This document shows positions 23,466-32,858 of a stretch of 64,000 bases of DNA, piece by piece. Made by a program: the position numbers and the translations under genes. The DNA is from Leptolinea sp964446955 (GTDB lineage Bacteria; Chloroflexota; Anaerolineae; Anaerolineales; Anaerolineaceae). The stretch lies in contig CAYUQJ010000001.1 in the NCBI GenBank assembly GCA_964446955.1, forward strand, positions 310,001-374,000, written 5' to 3'. Within the stretch, counting starts at the first letter, position 1. Each line of letters begins with the position of its first letter. The notes under the pieces are model-generated. The model searched no databases. It saw nothing but the letters and a program-made list of their open reading frames with translations, and was not told the DNA's origin.

Positions 23466-24302
23466 TTAGATCTTTTCAAGAGTCTCCTGAATATACAATG
23501 CGTCTTCTTCCATAATAGGGCTCTCGCATAGTATTCGTCCGGAACAATCTTGAGAAACCAGAACTTCAAGTAATTCAATAAGATTAAAATCTGATTCTTT
23601 CAATGGTAAGTGATTCTTTTCACCTTTAGCTGTATACTCAATTCCCGAAAGGTGAATATGCAATGATTTTAAAGAGTCACGGCCAAGTGCTGTTACTACT
23701 TTTTCAATTTGTTTCAGCCATTCCTCACGGCTGTTTTCTTTTCCAGCAGCCCTGGCGTGAAGATGGGCAAAATCAAGACAGGGAAGAACCCCGGGAATTT
23801 GTTTGCTCATCTCCAATGTATCTTCAAGAGAGCCCAACATGGCTGATTTTCCCATTGTCTCCGGTCTGAGAATTACGGGGTTATTAGCATCGCGCAATTC
23901 ACTAACACAATCTTTCAAACGGGGAATAGCAATAGAAAGAACTTCATCGGGTGTCTTTTCGAAATAGGATCCTGGGTGAAAAATGATATCTGTGGCACCT
24001 GCCAGATTTCCATAATAGGCGGCATCCATTAGACGTTTCCGCGATTTAGGCCATTCTTCTTCATTGGCATTTAAATTAATGAAATATGGCGCGTGGACAC
24101 TTATTGCGACATCTTTGTCTTGTGATTCGGATTTAATCGCTGCGCAGGTTTCTTCTGACACTCTGACACTCTGTACCCATCCTAATTCAAGCGCGTCAAG
24201 ACCGAGTGATCTAAGTTGTTGTATGGCACCGATGCTGCCACCCGGTTTCTTTGGAGTGGATATGGGTGAACCAACTGTGCCGATGCGGAAACGAGATGTC
24301 AT
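23466..24302 (-). CDS. TIM-barrel protein of the AP endonuclease 2 (endonuclease IV-like) family
   Basis: A 278-residue protein with family motifs: SVHAPYFINL (metal-binding His), IIFHPGSYFEK, RPETMGK (Glu), LDFAHLHARA (Asp/His), SLHIHLSG and CESPIMEEDAL. The metal ligands of endonuclease IV appear at these places, so it may nick DNA at abasic sites or act as a sugar isomerase-like enzyme. It is convergent with the NarL regulator (stop codons 1 bp apart) and follows dgkA by 11 bp. Confidence 0.8.
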   Translation of the reverse strand: MTSRFRIGTVGSPISTPKKPGGSIGAIQQLRSLGLDALELGWVQSVRVSEETCAAIKSESQDKDVAISVHAPYFINLNANEEEWPKSRKRLMDAAYYGNLAGATDIIFHPGSYFEKTPDEVLSIAIPRLKDCVSELRDANNPVILRPETMGKSAMLGSLEDTLEMSKQIPGVLPCLDFAHLHARAAGKENSREEWLKQIEKVVTALGRDSLKSLHIHLSGIEYTAKGEKNHLPLKESDFNLIELLEVLVSQDCSGRILCESPIMEEDALYIQETLEKI

Positions 24303-24313
24303 AATGGTCCTCT

Positions 24314-24688
24314 CTAAAAGCCGGCTTTCTCTAAAAGCGCTGGGCCAAGAATGATCAAGCCTATGATGATTGATGATAGTGCCGCGATCAACACAGCGGC
24401 TGCGCCAACGTCCTTGCCAACTTTTGCCAGTGGATGTTTTTCAGGGCTGGCAAGATCAACAACTGCTTCAAGTGATGTGTTGATGAATTCTGCTGTCCAA
24501 ACAGTACCGATGGTAATTATTAATATGGCAAAATCGGTTGAGGTTGTTTTTAACCAGATTGCTGTGCATATGACTGATACCGTTGCGATGGTATGTATCC
24601 AGGCGTTTTTTTGGGTTCGTAATACATATAACAATCCAGCGAACGCATGTTTGAAAGATCTGCATCGACTCAGAAAAAAAACCTTCAT
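24314..24688 (-). CDS. dgkA: Diacylglycerol/undecaprenol kinase, DgkA family
   Basis: A 124-residue membrane protein with three helices. The family signature is complete: EFINTSLEAVVDL and AKVGKDVGAAAVL, with a short N-terminal amphipathic part (SFKHAFAGLLYVLRTQKNAW). It phosphorylates a lipid alcohol, in Gram-positive-type homologues undecaprenol, for envelope recycling. It starts 1 bp after the ybeY stop, as in many bacteria where ybeY-dgkA are adjacent. Confidence 0.94.
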   Translation of the reverse strand: MKVFFLSRCRSFKHAFAGLLYVLRTQKNAWIHTIATVSVICTAIWLKTTSTDFAILIITIGTVWTAEFINTSLEAVVDLASPEKHPLAKVGKDVGAAAVLIAALSSIIIGLIILGPALLEKAGF

Positions 24689-24689
24689 T

Positions 24690-25142
24690 CTAATCCTCAG
24701 GCCACGATGGATTTTTTATTCCAAGATCAGAAAGAATACCCTCCTGATATTTCCGCATTTCATCCTTTTCCAGTACAGTCGAGTGGTCCAGACCAGACAG
24801 GTGTAAACAACCATGAACAATAAGCATGGATATTTCATCAATCACATCTCTAGAATTTTGTTGAGCCTGGCTTTTCGCTTTTTCAAAAGAAATTATGACA
24901 TCTCCCAGGTATCGCGCATTTGTGAGGGGATCTATCTCTTCTGATGGAAAGGACAGTACATCTGTTGCGGAATCGATTCCCCGAAAGGTTTTATTTAAAT
25001 GTTGGATTTCATCATTATCCGTAAAAACAATAGTCATATCACCAACAAGCGCCCGAGTTTTAAGGGTAGCTTTTGCCATATGACGTATTCGGGAAATGGA
25101 GAGCTCGACAGGTAGTGATATTTTCCGGGTAACATGGATCAT
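24690..25142 (-). CDS. ybeY: Endoribonuclease YbeY (rRNA maturation factor)
   Basis: A 150-residue protein with the zinc-binding HGCLHLSGLDH motif near residue 115 and the upstream FRGIDSATDVLSFP segment typical of YbeY. It takes part in 16S rRNA 3'-end maturation and ribosome quality control. The ATG overlaps the pgpH stop by 4 bp (ATGA). Confidence 0.96.
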   Translation of the reverse strand: MIHVTRKISLPVELSISRIRHMAKATLKTRALVGDMTIVFTDNDEIQHLNKTFRGIDSATDVLSFPSEEIDPLTNARYLGDVIISFEKAKSQAQQNSRDVIDEISMLIVHGCLHLSGLDHSTVLEKDEMRKYQEGILSDLGIKNPSWPED

Positions 25143-27295
25143 TTTTGATCACTATCTGCCTGTATCTCTTCTGGTTTTGATATGAAGATGACAGGTTCCG
25201 AAGGGCTGTTCAGAGTTTTTATTTCCGGGTATAAAATTCTGGGATGATAACTGTTCCGCAATGTGTGGGTGAATGATTCTGCGGCTATGCTAAGATCGCT
25301 TAATGTTAAAGAGGTGTGATCCAATTGCCCTTCCTGTTGAAGGAAATCAAATACCTTTTTGACAAGTGAGCGTAACTCTTCATCTGTTCTGGGTAATTCA
25401 GCTCTCGCACGGGCTTCGCAACCATCTGCTAGCATCAAAAGGGCGGTTTCCCTGGATCGGGGACTGGGTCCGGGATACCGGAAGTTTTCAATGTTAACCT
25501 GTTCTATCTGTCCGGCTGAAGCCTGTATAGCTCGGGCATACTGGTACCGGGTCAGTAAAGTACCATGGTGCTCTTTTATGAAATCGATAATCCGCGGAGG
25601 CAGATGATATTTCTTGGCAATTTGGATTCCATCGACCACGTGTTTAATAATAATCGCGGAAGAAACTTCAGGGATGAGATCATCATGAGGATTTGATTTA
25701 CCAGATACCTGGTTTTCGATAAAGAACTGAGGATTTGCCGCTTTACCAATATCATGGTAAATCGCACCCACCCGGGTCAACAATACGTCCGCGCCGATTG
25801 CTTCTGCTGCCTGTTCCGCCAGGTTGGCTACCTGCAGACTATGTTGGTAACTTCCCGGGGCATTTCTAAGCATGTATTGCATCAATGGGTGATCAGGCCT
25901 TGCAAGGTCCAATAATTGTAAGGCTGTGGTTGTGCCCAGAAATTGTGCGAGGATGAATTGAAATAGAAGGGCGATACTGGCGGAAGCAAGCCCATTAATG
26001 AAAGCGCTTCCCATTAATGTCGCTATTCCGAACAGATCCAATGAGGAAGTTGCCAGACGGTAGGCAATGATAATGGCGCTTCCGGTCAGGCCGATACCGG
26101 CGCCGGCACTAAAGAAACTGGATACTCTCATTCCCTTTCCAAGAATTAGTATTCCTATGAGAGAGGGAAGTATGTAGTAAAGTGTTAGATCTGGACCGGA
26201 TGATAATCCAAAAGTGGCAACGATTGAAAGTGCCAAAGACAGCACCATTCCAATTTCTATACTGAAAAGAGAAGAGATCGTTAATCCAAATGCCGCGATG
26301 GGAAACAGGTAGGGGAAGACTGTGCGATTCGGGATGATAAATCTGGCAAGAAATAGGTAGCCAAGGAATAACAGCGTGATCAGAATCAGGCTTCGCCAAT
26401 TGCTCAATGAAGGCTTTCGCCGTCTAAAAAAGTAAAGACTTAGAAACGTCGCTACTGTGGATATGAGCGCTGCCGGTGTGATGTAATTCGTATAGTTCGT
26501 CTTTGGTTTTACAAGGTCGTATTTCTCGAGAGTCTCAAAAATCAACGGTGTAACAATTTGGCCTCTACGAACAATGATCTCTCCGGACAATAATGAACGG
26601 GATACCGGTTGAACCGCCTGTTTTGCCTCTTCAATGGCAGCCCTGGTTTGTTCTTCGCTAAAAGTAGAATTTGCTTCGATATGGGGTTCAATAAGTTTGG
26701 TGATTAATGAGCTTGATGATGTTGGAAACGATAATGAAATTCTGCTGGGTATCGATGAACGGGATTCATAGAGTTGGTCTGAACGTATGGTAGTTCGCAT
26801 GATCTCCTCTAAAACGCGAAGAGATTCTTGCTGAATCGATTCCCATCTTTCTTCTGACATATCCAGAATCAGGGAAATTTTTTCCTCATCCATGCTCATG
26901 ACTTTAATGGCTTGAAGATCAATTGCCTTTTGCTCTCTGTTCGCATATTGATCCAAGCGGACAGACGAAATATACCCAAGCGTGATTCTTAAATCATCCA
27001 ATTTCTGGCGGGCAACAGCAGGGTCTGCTGGTAAATAAATGGGCGAGACAATTCGCTCCGCTTCAATTCTGGCCGCATCGGTTTGAATGCTGCTTTCATA
27101 CGTAAGAGAGTAAGGAGCTTGAATATCCTGTGGGGCTACATTTCCGATTGTTATGGGAAGGTATGATGGACGAAGCGCCAATGGAAAGACCAATGCCGCA
27201 TAAGACACGATAGCCGCAATGACCAGGAGAATCAGTTCACCGAATCCCCGGCTCTTTATAAACTCTTTAAATCCCAATAGGGAAAAGGAAGCCAT
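25139..27295 (-). CDS. pgpH: 7TM-HD phosphohydrolase, PgpH-like (c-di-AMP phosphodiesterase)
   Basis: A 718-residue membrane protein: an N-terminal helix, an extracytoplasmic 7TMR-HDED domain (about residues 50-265), seven membrane helices (270-470) and a cytosolic HD domain (SYQHSLQVANLAEQAAEAIG, then IYHDIGKAANP and IIKHVVDG). In Listeria and others PgpH hydrolyses cyclic di-AMP. It is part of the operon pgpH-ybeY-dgkA, a standard neighbourhood. Confidence 0.95.
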   Translation of the reverse strand: MASFSLLGFKEFIKSRGFGELILLVIAAIVSYAALVFPLALRPSYLPITIGNVAPQDIQAPYSLTYESSIQTDAARIEAERIVSPIYLPADPAVARQKLDDLRITLGYISSVRLDQYANREQKAIDLQAIKVMSMDEEKISLILDMSEERWESIQQESLRVLEEIMRTTIRSDQLYESRSSIPSRISLSFPTSSSSLITKLIEPHIEANSTFSEEQTRAAIEEAKQAVQPVSRSLLSGEIIVRRGQIVTPLIFETLEKYDLVKPKTNYTNYITPAALISTVATFLSLYFFRRRKPSLSNWRSLILITLLFLGYLFLARFIIPNRTVFPYLFPIAAFGLTISSLFSIEIGMVLSLALSIVATFGLSSGPDLTLYYILPSLIGILILGKGMRVSSFFSAGAGIGLTGSAIIIAYRLATSSLDLFGIATLMGSAFINGLASASIALLFQFILAQFLGTTTALQLLDLARPDHPLMQYMLRNAPGSYQHSLQVANLAEQAAEAIGADVLLTRVGAIYHDIGKAANPQFFIENQVSGKSNPHDDLIPEVSSAIIIKHVVDGIQIAKKYHLPPRIIDFIKEHHGTLLTRYQYARAIQASAGQIEQVNIENFRYPGPSPRSRETALLMLADGCEARARAELPRTDEELRSLVKKVFDFLQQEGQLDHTSLTLSDLSIAAESFTHTLRNSYHPRILYPEIKTLNSPSEPVIFISKPEEIQADSDQK

Positions 27296-27301
27296 GAATT
27301 T

Positions 27302-27748
27302 TTATAGTGCGAGTAGTTCGCGAACTGTCCTTGAGATCGTATCGCCACTGGCACGCCCTTGGACTTGCGACATTACGATTTTCATAACTTTTCCCATATC
27401 TGCCTGCGATGTGGCGCCGGTTTCGGTGATAGCTTTCCTGACAATAACTTTCAATTCCTCCGTGTCCATTTCTTTTGGAAGGAATGTCTCCAGAATGGAA
27501 ATCTCTTTTTCTACCTGGGTAATTGTTTCAGGCCGGCCGGCTTTTTCGGCATCCAGAATAGTCTCACGACGGTTCTTTACCTCTTTTTGGAGGATAGGAA
27601 TGATTCCGGTGTCATCCAGCTTTACCCTCTTGTCAATTTCTACCTGCTTGATCGCGGCAAGAGCTAACCGGATGGTTGTTTTTCTTGTTTCATCACCGCT
27701 TTTAAGTGATTCCTTGAGGGCATTATCCAATTCATCTCGAATAGTCAT
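27302..27748 (-). CDS. GatB/YqeY domain protein
   Basis: A 148-residue protein homologous to the YqeY family, the stand-alone form of the tRNA-binding tail of amidotransferase GatB. Typical parts: TIRDELDNALKESLKSGDE, TLRLALAAIK-like TIRLALAAIKQVEIDK, LPKEMDTEEL and MGKVMKIVMSQVQGRASG. Exact role unknown. ATG 27748 is preferred over the TTG two codons before. Lies 6 bp from pgpH. Confidence 0.9.
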   Translation of the reverse strand: MTIRDELDNALKESLKSGDETRKTTIRLALAAIKQVEIDKRVKLDDTGIIPILQKEVKNRRETILDAEKAGRPETITQVEKEISILETFLPKEMDTEELKVIVRKAITETGATSQADMGKVMKIVMSQVQGRASGDTISRTVRELLAL

Positions 27749-27780
27749 AGTCAAATTATACTCCCTGGCTTCTGTGGTTT

Positions 27781-28353
27781 TTATTCAAACACCAAAAAAG
27801 GCCTAATTTGCTCAATAATTTTTGAAGTAATACCGGGTACATTGGCAAGTTCATCCAGCGAAAGGAATTTACCTCGAATTTCTCTTTCGATAATAATAGC
27901 TTTAGCTTTTTCTTCTCCAATGCCTGGTAATTTTTCCAGCTCTTTCTGCGTTGCTGTGTTGATTGAAACAATCAGGGCATTTTCCGGGTTGTTTTCTGTA
28001 CTCATGGTTTGGGCAGGATCGGTTATCTCGCCAAGAAATGGAATCTGGATTTTCTGCCCATCAACGACATAGGCGGCTAGATTGATCCGGGAAACATCAG
28101 CTTCCATTTCCAATCCACCCGCTGCCTGAATAGCGTCTTTCACCCGGCTTTTTGGGGGAAGTTGAATTACTCCGTCCTGATTTACTGCTCCTGAAATATG
28201 TACGGTTAACGGCTCAGGTGAAAGTGTTGGAAGTATCGTTAGTGGCGTTTTCCGATTCGGGAGAGATATCAGTAAAGAGGCGGCCATGATAACGCCACCA
28301 ATCAGAATCCCCAGGGAAAGCGATTGCCAGGTTTTAAGATCAGGCTGTTTCAT
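27781..28353 (-). CDS. ComEA-like DNA-binding protein (SLBB + helix-hairpin-helix)
   Basis: A 190-residue protein with one N-terminal membrane anchor (LSLGILIGGVIMAASLLISL), an SLBB domain (LTVHISGAVNQDGVIQLPPK then INLAAYVVDGQKIQIP) and a C-terminal double helix-hairpin-helix (SINTATQKELEKLPGIGEEK and LANVPGITSKIIEQI). This is the ComEA layout, a surface DNA receptor for uptake. Together with the prepilin peptidase at 55192 it hints at natural competence. It overlaps the DUF1385 gene by 14 bp. Confidence 0.9.
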   Translation of the reverse strand: MKQPDLKTWQSLSLGILIGGVIMAASLLISLPNRKTPLTILPTLSPEPLTVHISGAVNQDGVIQLPPKSRVKDAIQAAGGLEMEADVSRINLAAYVVDGQKIQIPFLGEITDPAQTMSTENNPENALIVSINTATQKELEKLPGIGEEKAKAIIIEREIRGKFLSLDELANVPGITSKIIEQIRPFLVFE

Positions 28354-29251
28354 GGGCAAGCGTTACAGTCTCGCTAATTTCCTTCTTTTCCAATTCCAGC
28401 ATGGATTTGAATGCCGCGATTGATACTTCCAGCATCTCGAGGGTTGGTTCGCGGGTTGTCAGATGCTGTAGTGCCAGGTTCGGTTTGATGATCATCTTTA
28501 CCAGTACATTATTTTGATGCCTATTGCTCCACCGAATTAATTCGTAAGCCAATGAAGCTAGCGGGAAGATCAGTATCAGGCGTGATAAATACCGCCATAT
28601 CCCTTCGAGAGGTCCCAGCAACGCGAAAACAAAAATGGAGAGCACGATCAATGTCAAAAGAAAGGCCGTTCCACATTGGGGATGTTCGATGGAATACTGG
28701 CTGACTGTCTCAGGGGTAAGTTCAGCTCCATTGTTGAACGCGTTAATAGTCTTGTGTTCAGCCCCGTGGTATGCAAAAACGCGGGCAATATCGGGCATTT
28801 TTCCAACCGCCCATATATAACCGATGACTATTAGAAGCCGCATTACACCCTCAAGGACGTTGCTCCACCAAACAGAGAAGTTCAAGAAACTGATGGAAAG
28901 ATGACCGATTCCAGCCGGGACTAAAAAGAACAATCCAATACCCATAGCCAGAGAAAGTGTCAGAGTCAAATATAACGCCGGTCCCTCCAGTTTTTCATCT
29001 TCCCCGGTTTGCATATTTGCTGAAACGGTCAGGTATTTCATTCCCAAGCCAAGCGCGTCCCATAGAAGAAGCAGACCGCGTAGAAATGGAGTTTTCGCCC
29101 ATGAATTTGTGTATATTCCGGTAAGTTGTTCGGATTCGATAACAATTTCACCGTCGGGTTTACGCATAGCAGCAGAAAGAGCTTTACTGCCGCGCATTAG
29201 AACACCTTCGATTAACGCTTGTCCGCCGTATGAGGGTAATTGCTTATTCAT
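28340..29251 (-). CDS. DUF1385 family membrane protein (YqhQ-like)
   Basis: A 303-residue protein with the family opening GGQALIEGVLMRG, four or five membrane helices and the conserved HGAEHKTINAFNNG followed by HPQCGTAFL. The His, Glu and Cys residues suggest a metal or catalytic site, but the function is not established. It overlaps the M20 peptidase gene by 8 bp and the comEA-like gene by 14 bp. Confidence 0.88.
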   Translation of the reverse strand: MNKQLPSYGGQALIEGVLMRGSKALSAAMRKPDGEIVIESEQLTGIYTNSWAKTPFLRGLLLLWDALGLGMKYLTVSANMQTGEDEKLEGPALYLTLTLSLAMGIGLFFLVPAGIGHLSISFLNFSVWWSNVLEGVMRLLIVIGYIWAVGKMPDIARVFAYHGAEHKTINAFNNGAELTPETVSQYSIEHPQCGTAFLLTLIVLSIFVFALLGPLEGIWRYLSRLILIFPLASLAYELIRWSNRHQNNVLVKMIIKPNLALQHLTTREPTLEMLEVSIAAFKSMLELEKKEISETVTLAHETA

Positions 29252-30641
29252 TTATGCCAGCCTTGTTTTCTAAAAGGTTATAAATGAAATGGATGATAGA
29301 TTCAACACCTCTGTGGAAGGTTGGCATGTGTTGTGATTCGTTGGGAGAATGGATGGCGTCTTCCGGCATTCCAAAGCCTGTCAGTACGGATTCAACACCC
29401 AGAATATTCTGCATATCTGCCACCACTGGGATAGAACCACCCTCGCGTTTTAAAACCGGGGTTACGCCCCAAACAGTCTCCATCGCTTTCAACATCGCTT
29501 TTGCTTCTGGAAGATTAGGGTTGGTCCGGCATGGCGGTCCGCCAGCCATTTTTTGTAGCTCCCAATTAATCGTTGAAGGCACATTCTTTTCAAGAAACTG
29601 ATTGAGCTGCGTATATACATCCTCGGGATCCTGATCAGGAACAAGCCGGCAAGATATTTTCGCCATAGCATAAGCTGGAAGAACAGTTTTTGATCCCGTT
29701 CCGGTAAACCCACTTATCAGACCGTTCACTTCTAAAGTTGGTCTGGCGCCAATACGTTCAGCTACTGAAAACTCTTTTTCGCCCCATAATTCCTTTACTC
29801 CGGCTGTTTCTTTGAAGTATTCATCGGTTATGGGTAATCGGGCAAATTCTTTTCGTTCCTCATCTGATAAAGGCACAACATTGTCATAGAAACCCGGCAA
29901 GGTGATTGCTCCATTGTTGTCATGCATTTTCGCAATAATCTCACAAATCGCCTGAGCCGGATTGTGGATGGCTCCACCAAAACCTCCGGAATGTAAATCA
30001 TGGTCCGGTCCAAAGAATCGGAGTTCGAAATAAGCCAATCCACGAAGACCGTATGTTATGGCAGGAAGATCTGCGGAAACAAGACCGGCATCCGGGTTGA
30101 GAATATAGTCACAGGCCAGCAGTTCTTTGTGCGACTGAATAAAGGACGCGAGATTTGGAGAACCGATCTCTTCTTCACCTTCAAAGATGACTTTGATATT
30201 CAGTGGGATTTCTCCCTGTTTGAGAATTGACTCAACCGCAGCCAGGCTGATCACGATTTGACCTTTCATGTCGGAAGCACCCCGTCCGTACATTCGGTCG
30301 CCAACAATAGTCGGTTCAAATGGTTTTGTTTTCCACAATTCCAATGGATCAGGCGGCTGGACATCGTAATGGCCGTAAATCAAAAGAGTGGGGATGCCAA
30401 TCTTTCCGGGATATGTCTGGCCAACAACAACGGGATGGCCCGCGGTTTCGTAGACCTTAGCTTCAGAAAATCCAATTTCTTTTAAAAGCAGGACAATTCT
30501 TTCGGCTGCCTTTAGCATTGACCCCTTCATGGAAGGGTCAGTAGAAACCGATGGTATTTTTACAAGCTCACGCAAATTCTGTACAAATCGTTCACTATTG
30601 TTCCTGGCAAATTCAATTGCCTTATCTCGAATTGTTGTCAT
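29244..30641 (-). CDS. M20 family metallopeptidase (dipeptidase)
   Basis: A 465-residue cytosolic peptidase. Metal ligands are visible: YGHYDVQP (His/Asp), GRGASDMKGQ, EGEEEIGSPN (catalytic and metal Glu) and HSGGFGGAIHNP. The C-terminus has the IPVVADMQNILG and HSPNE segments. Closest to the carnosinase/CPG2 dipeptidases; substrate unknown. First gene of the minus-strand series that ends at dgkA; divergent from the ssnA cluster. Confidence 0.92.
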   Translation of the reverse strand: MTTIRDKAIEFARNNSERFVQNLRELVKIPSVSTDPSMKGSMLKAAERIVLLLKEIGFSEAKVYETAGHPVVVGQTYPGKIGIPTLLIYGHYDVQPPDPLELWKTKPFEPTIVGDRMYGRGASDMKGQIVISLAAVESILKQGEIPLNIKVIFEGEEEIGSPNLASFIQSHKELLACDYILNPDAGLVSADLPAITYGLRGLAYFELRFFGPDHDLHSGGFGGAIHNPAQAICEIIAKMHDNNGAITLPGFYDNVVPLSDEERKEFARLPITDEYFKETAGVKELWGEKEFSVAERIGARPTLEVNGLISGFTGTGSKTVLPAYAMAKISCRLVPDQDPEDVYTQLNQFLEKNVPSTINWELQKMAGGPPCRTNPNLPEAKAMLKAMETVWGVTPVLKREGGSIPVVADMQNILGVESVLTGFGMPEDAIHSPNESQHMPTFHRGVESIIHFIYNLLENKAGINE

Positions 30642-30754
30642 GACTCATCCCTCGTTTTGCAATGATATTACAGGATTATATGCCATTTCAGGAGGGGAAT
30701 AAGAGTAATAAACAATAATGACAGATGTCTTACATCTTCACACCTTCGTTGTGC

Positions 30755-30760
30755 TACAAT
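30755..30760 (+). promoter_or_regulatory. Possible -10 of the molybdenum hydroxylase/F420 cluster
   Basis: TACAAT lies 34 bases before the ssnA ATG in the 150-bp divergent gap. No clear -35 at 17 bases. The start codon is preceded by AGGAG. It is the only large gap at the head of the plus-strand cluster. Confidence 0.4.
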
Positions 30761-30793
30761 TTTTTTACTTCCATATATGAAAAAGGAGTGAAC

Positions 30794-32146
30794 ATGCTAA
30801 TTACCAATGGTAATCTGGTAACCTGGGATGATGAGAACCGCATCCTGAATGGTTGGGCGCTTCGAGTGGAAGGGGGAAAAATTACCCATGTGGAACCTCA
30901 AAAAAAACTTTTGGAACTATTTCCGAACGAGGAGACACTGGATGCGCATGGGCAGTTGGTAATGCCGGGAAATATTTGCGCCCACACACATTTTTATGGC
31001 GCATATTCGCGTGGAATGGCAATTCCGGCAACTGCTCCATCAGGATTTGTTGAAATACTTGAAAAATTGTGGTGGCCATTGGACAGAGCGTTGGATCAAA
31101 AATCAGTCGCCGCTTCAGCCGCTGTATGTATTGCGGATGCTATTCGGCACGGCACAACAACCCTTTTTGACCATCACGCTTCACCTGCGTTTATTGAAGG
31201 TTCATTGGATGAAATATTTAGCATTGTGGAAAAATCAGGCATTCGGGCCAGTCTTTGTTATGAAGTCACAGACCGAAATGGACTTGAGCAGGCTGATGAA
31301 GGAATCCGAGAAAATGTGAGGTTTGCTGAATTTGTTAAAAAGAATCGCCCCTTAAATGGTAGGGTGGCTGCAACATTTGGTTTGCATGCCAGCCTCACTC
31401 TTTCCGATTCCACTCTGGAAAAAGCCCGCAAGTCCATCCCTGAAGATATTGGTTTTCATATCCATGTAGCTGAATCCGAGGCGGATGAATATGACAGTCT
31501 GACAAAATCCGGCACGCGGGTTGTAGATCGGCTGGACAGGCTTGGTATATTGGGACCAAAAGCCATAGTAGCCCACGCTGTTCATGTTGACGATGCTGAA
31601 TTACAGATCCTTGCAGAGACCGGTACATGGGTTACACATCAACCTCGCAGCAACATGAACAATGCTGTCGGCATGGCACAGGTCGAATCCATGGACCGGA
31701 TGGGTATTAAGATGTGTCTGGGGAATGATGGATTTTCGAATACCATGTGGGATGAGTGGAAAGCAGCTTATCTTTCCCACAAATTGTGGCATCGTGATCC
31801 GCGACGAATGAATGGAAGTTTAGTCGCCAAAATGGCGATCCAACGAAATCGCGAATTGGTATCCAATCAATTCAATGGGGTTGAGGTAGGGGTTATCAAA
31901 CCAGGCACGTGCGCAGATTTGATACTGGTTGATTATCATCCTTACACCCCAATGACATCCGGAAATATTCCATGGCATATATTGTTCGGTTTTAATGAAA
32001 GCATGATAACGACCACAATAGTCGATGGAAGAATACTGATGCGAGACAGAAAAATTTTAAGCATGGATGAAGAAAAAATCTATGCTGATGCCATGCAATT
32101 GGCGCCTGAGGTATGGGCCCGCTATAACGCGCAGTTTTCATCCTGA
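30794..32146 (+). CDS. ssnA: Aminohydrolase SsnA (selenium metabolism-associated)
   Basis: A 450-residue amidohydrolase. Metal-binding motifs: CAHTHFYGAYSRG (HxH), FHIHVAES, VAHAVHV and LGNDGFSNTM. The stretch LWWPLDRALD then DHHASPAFIEGSLD closely tracks E. coli SsnA. Its role is unproven; the gene regularly travels with selenium-dependent molybdenum hydroxylases and may hydrolyse an N-heterocyclic intermediate. Start ATG 30794 has AGGAG 5 bases upstream; the frame reaches further without a ribosome-binding site. It heads the cluster. Confidence 0.92.
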   Translation: MLITNGNLVTWDDENRILNGWALRVEGGKITHVEPQKKLLELFPNEETLDAHGQLVMPGNICAHTHFYGAYSRGMAIPATAPSGFVEILEKLWWPLDRALDQKSVAASAAVCIADAIRHGTTTLFDHHASPAFIEGSLDEIFSIVEKSGIRASLCYEVTDRNGLEQADEGIRENVRFAEFVKKNRPLNGRVAATFGLHASLTLSDSTLEKARKSIPEDIGFHIHVAESEADEYDSLTKSGTRVVDRLDRLGILGPKAIVAHAVHVDDAELQILAETGTWVTHQPRSNMNNAVGMAQVESMDRMGIKMCLGNDGFSNTMWDEWKAAYLSHKLWHRDPRRMNGSLVAKMAIQRNRELVSNQFNGVEVGVIKPGTCADLILVDYHPYTPMTSGNIPWHILFGFNESMITTTIVDGRILMRDRKILSMDEEKIYADAMQLAPEVWARYNAQFSS

Positions 32147-32175
32147 TAAAACCTGGTTCATGAAAGGGAGGCATA

Positions 32176-32847
32176 ATGGTTGCGAATAATCCAAAAACTA
32201 TTGCAATCCTGGGGGGAACAGGAAAAGAAGGTAAAGGACTGGCTTATCGCTGGGCATTAGCCGGTCATAAGATTATCATTGGTTCGCGAAATCTCGACAA
32301 GGCTTTGTTGGCCGTTGATGAGGTTATTGAGTTGGCCGGAAAACAGGTTCCGATCTCTGGTATGGAAAATACCGACGCGGCAAAAGCAGCGGATATTATT
32401 GTTTTGACAGTACCTTATTCCTTCCATGTTGAAATGTTGACCTTTATTAAACCTTTTGTGAAGGAGAAAATTTTTATTGATGTTACAGTTCCTATTGTTC
32501 CTCCAAAAGTTACCCGTGTGCAAATGCCGCCAGAAGGTTCTGCGGCACAGCAAGCACAATCCATTCTTGGGGAAGATGTAAAGGTTTTTTCTGCTTTTCA
32601 AAACATTTCTTATGAAAATCTCTTATCCGGTGAACCGGTTGATTGTGATGTTCTGGTAACGGGTGGAGATAAAGAAACACGAAAAACGGTCATTGAGTTG
32701 GTGAACGATACGGGTTTGTTCGGTATAGACGCTGGTCCAATTGAGAATTCGGTTGTTGTTGAAGGCTTAACCTCCATTTTGATTGGAATAAACAAGCAAT
32801 TTGGTGTACATGCCTCGGGGATACGGATCACTGGTATTCAACGTTGA
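32176..32847 (+). CDS. npdG: F420H2:NADP+ oxidoreductase (NpdG/Fno)
   Basis: A 223-residue protein with the Rossmann motif AILGGTGKEGKGLAYRWA and GSRNLDKA, both diagnostic of Fno-type F420-dependent NADP reductases. It moves hydride between F420H2 and NADP+ in the cytosol. GGGAGG precedes ATG by 6 bases. It lies directly before cofE, and its stop is 12 bp before that start, so F420 production and use are coupled. Confidence 0.92.
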   Translation: MVANNPKTIAILGGTGKEGKGLAYRWALAGHKIIIGSRNLDKALLAVDEVIELAGKQVPISGMENTDAAKAADIIVLTVPYSFHVEMLTFIKPFVKEKIFIDVTVPIVPPKVTRVQMPPEGSAAQQAQSILGEDVKVFSAFQNISYENLLSGEPVDCDVLVTGGDKETRKTVIELVNDTGLFGIDAGPIENSVVVEGLTSILIGINKQFGVHASGIRITGIQR

Positions 32848-32858
32848 CAGGAGCGTCG

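Noticed and set aside
27302..27806. Plus-strand frames of 100-195 codons opposite the YqeY-like gene and elsewhere
   Set aside because: They are antisense shadows of well-supported genes and show low-complexity Ser/Arg-rich translations.
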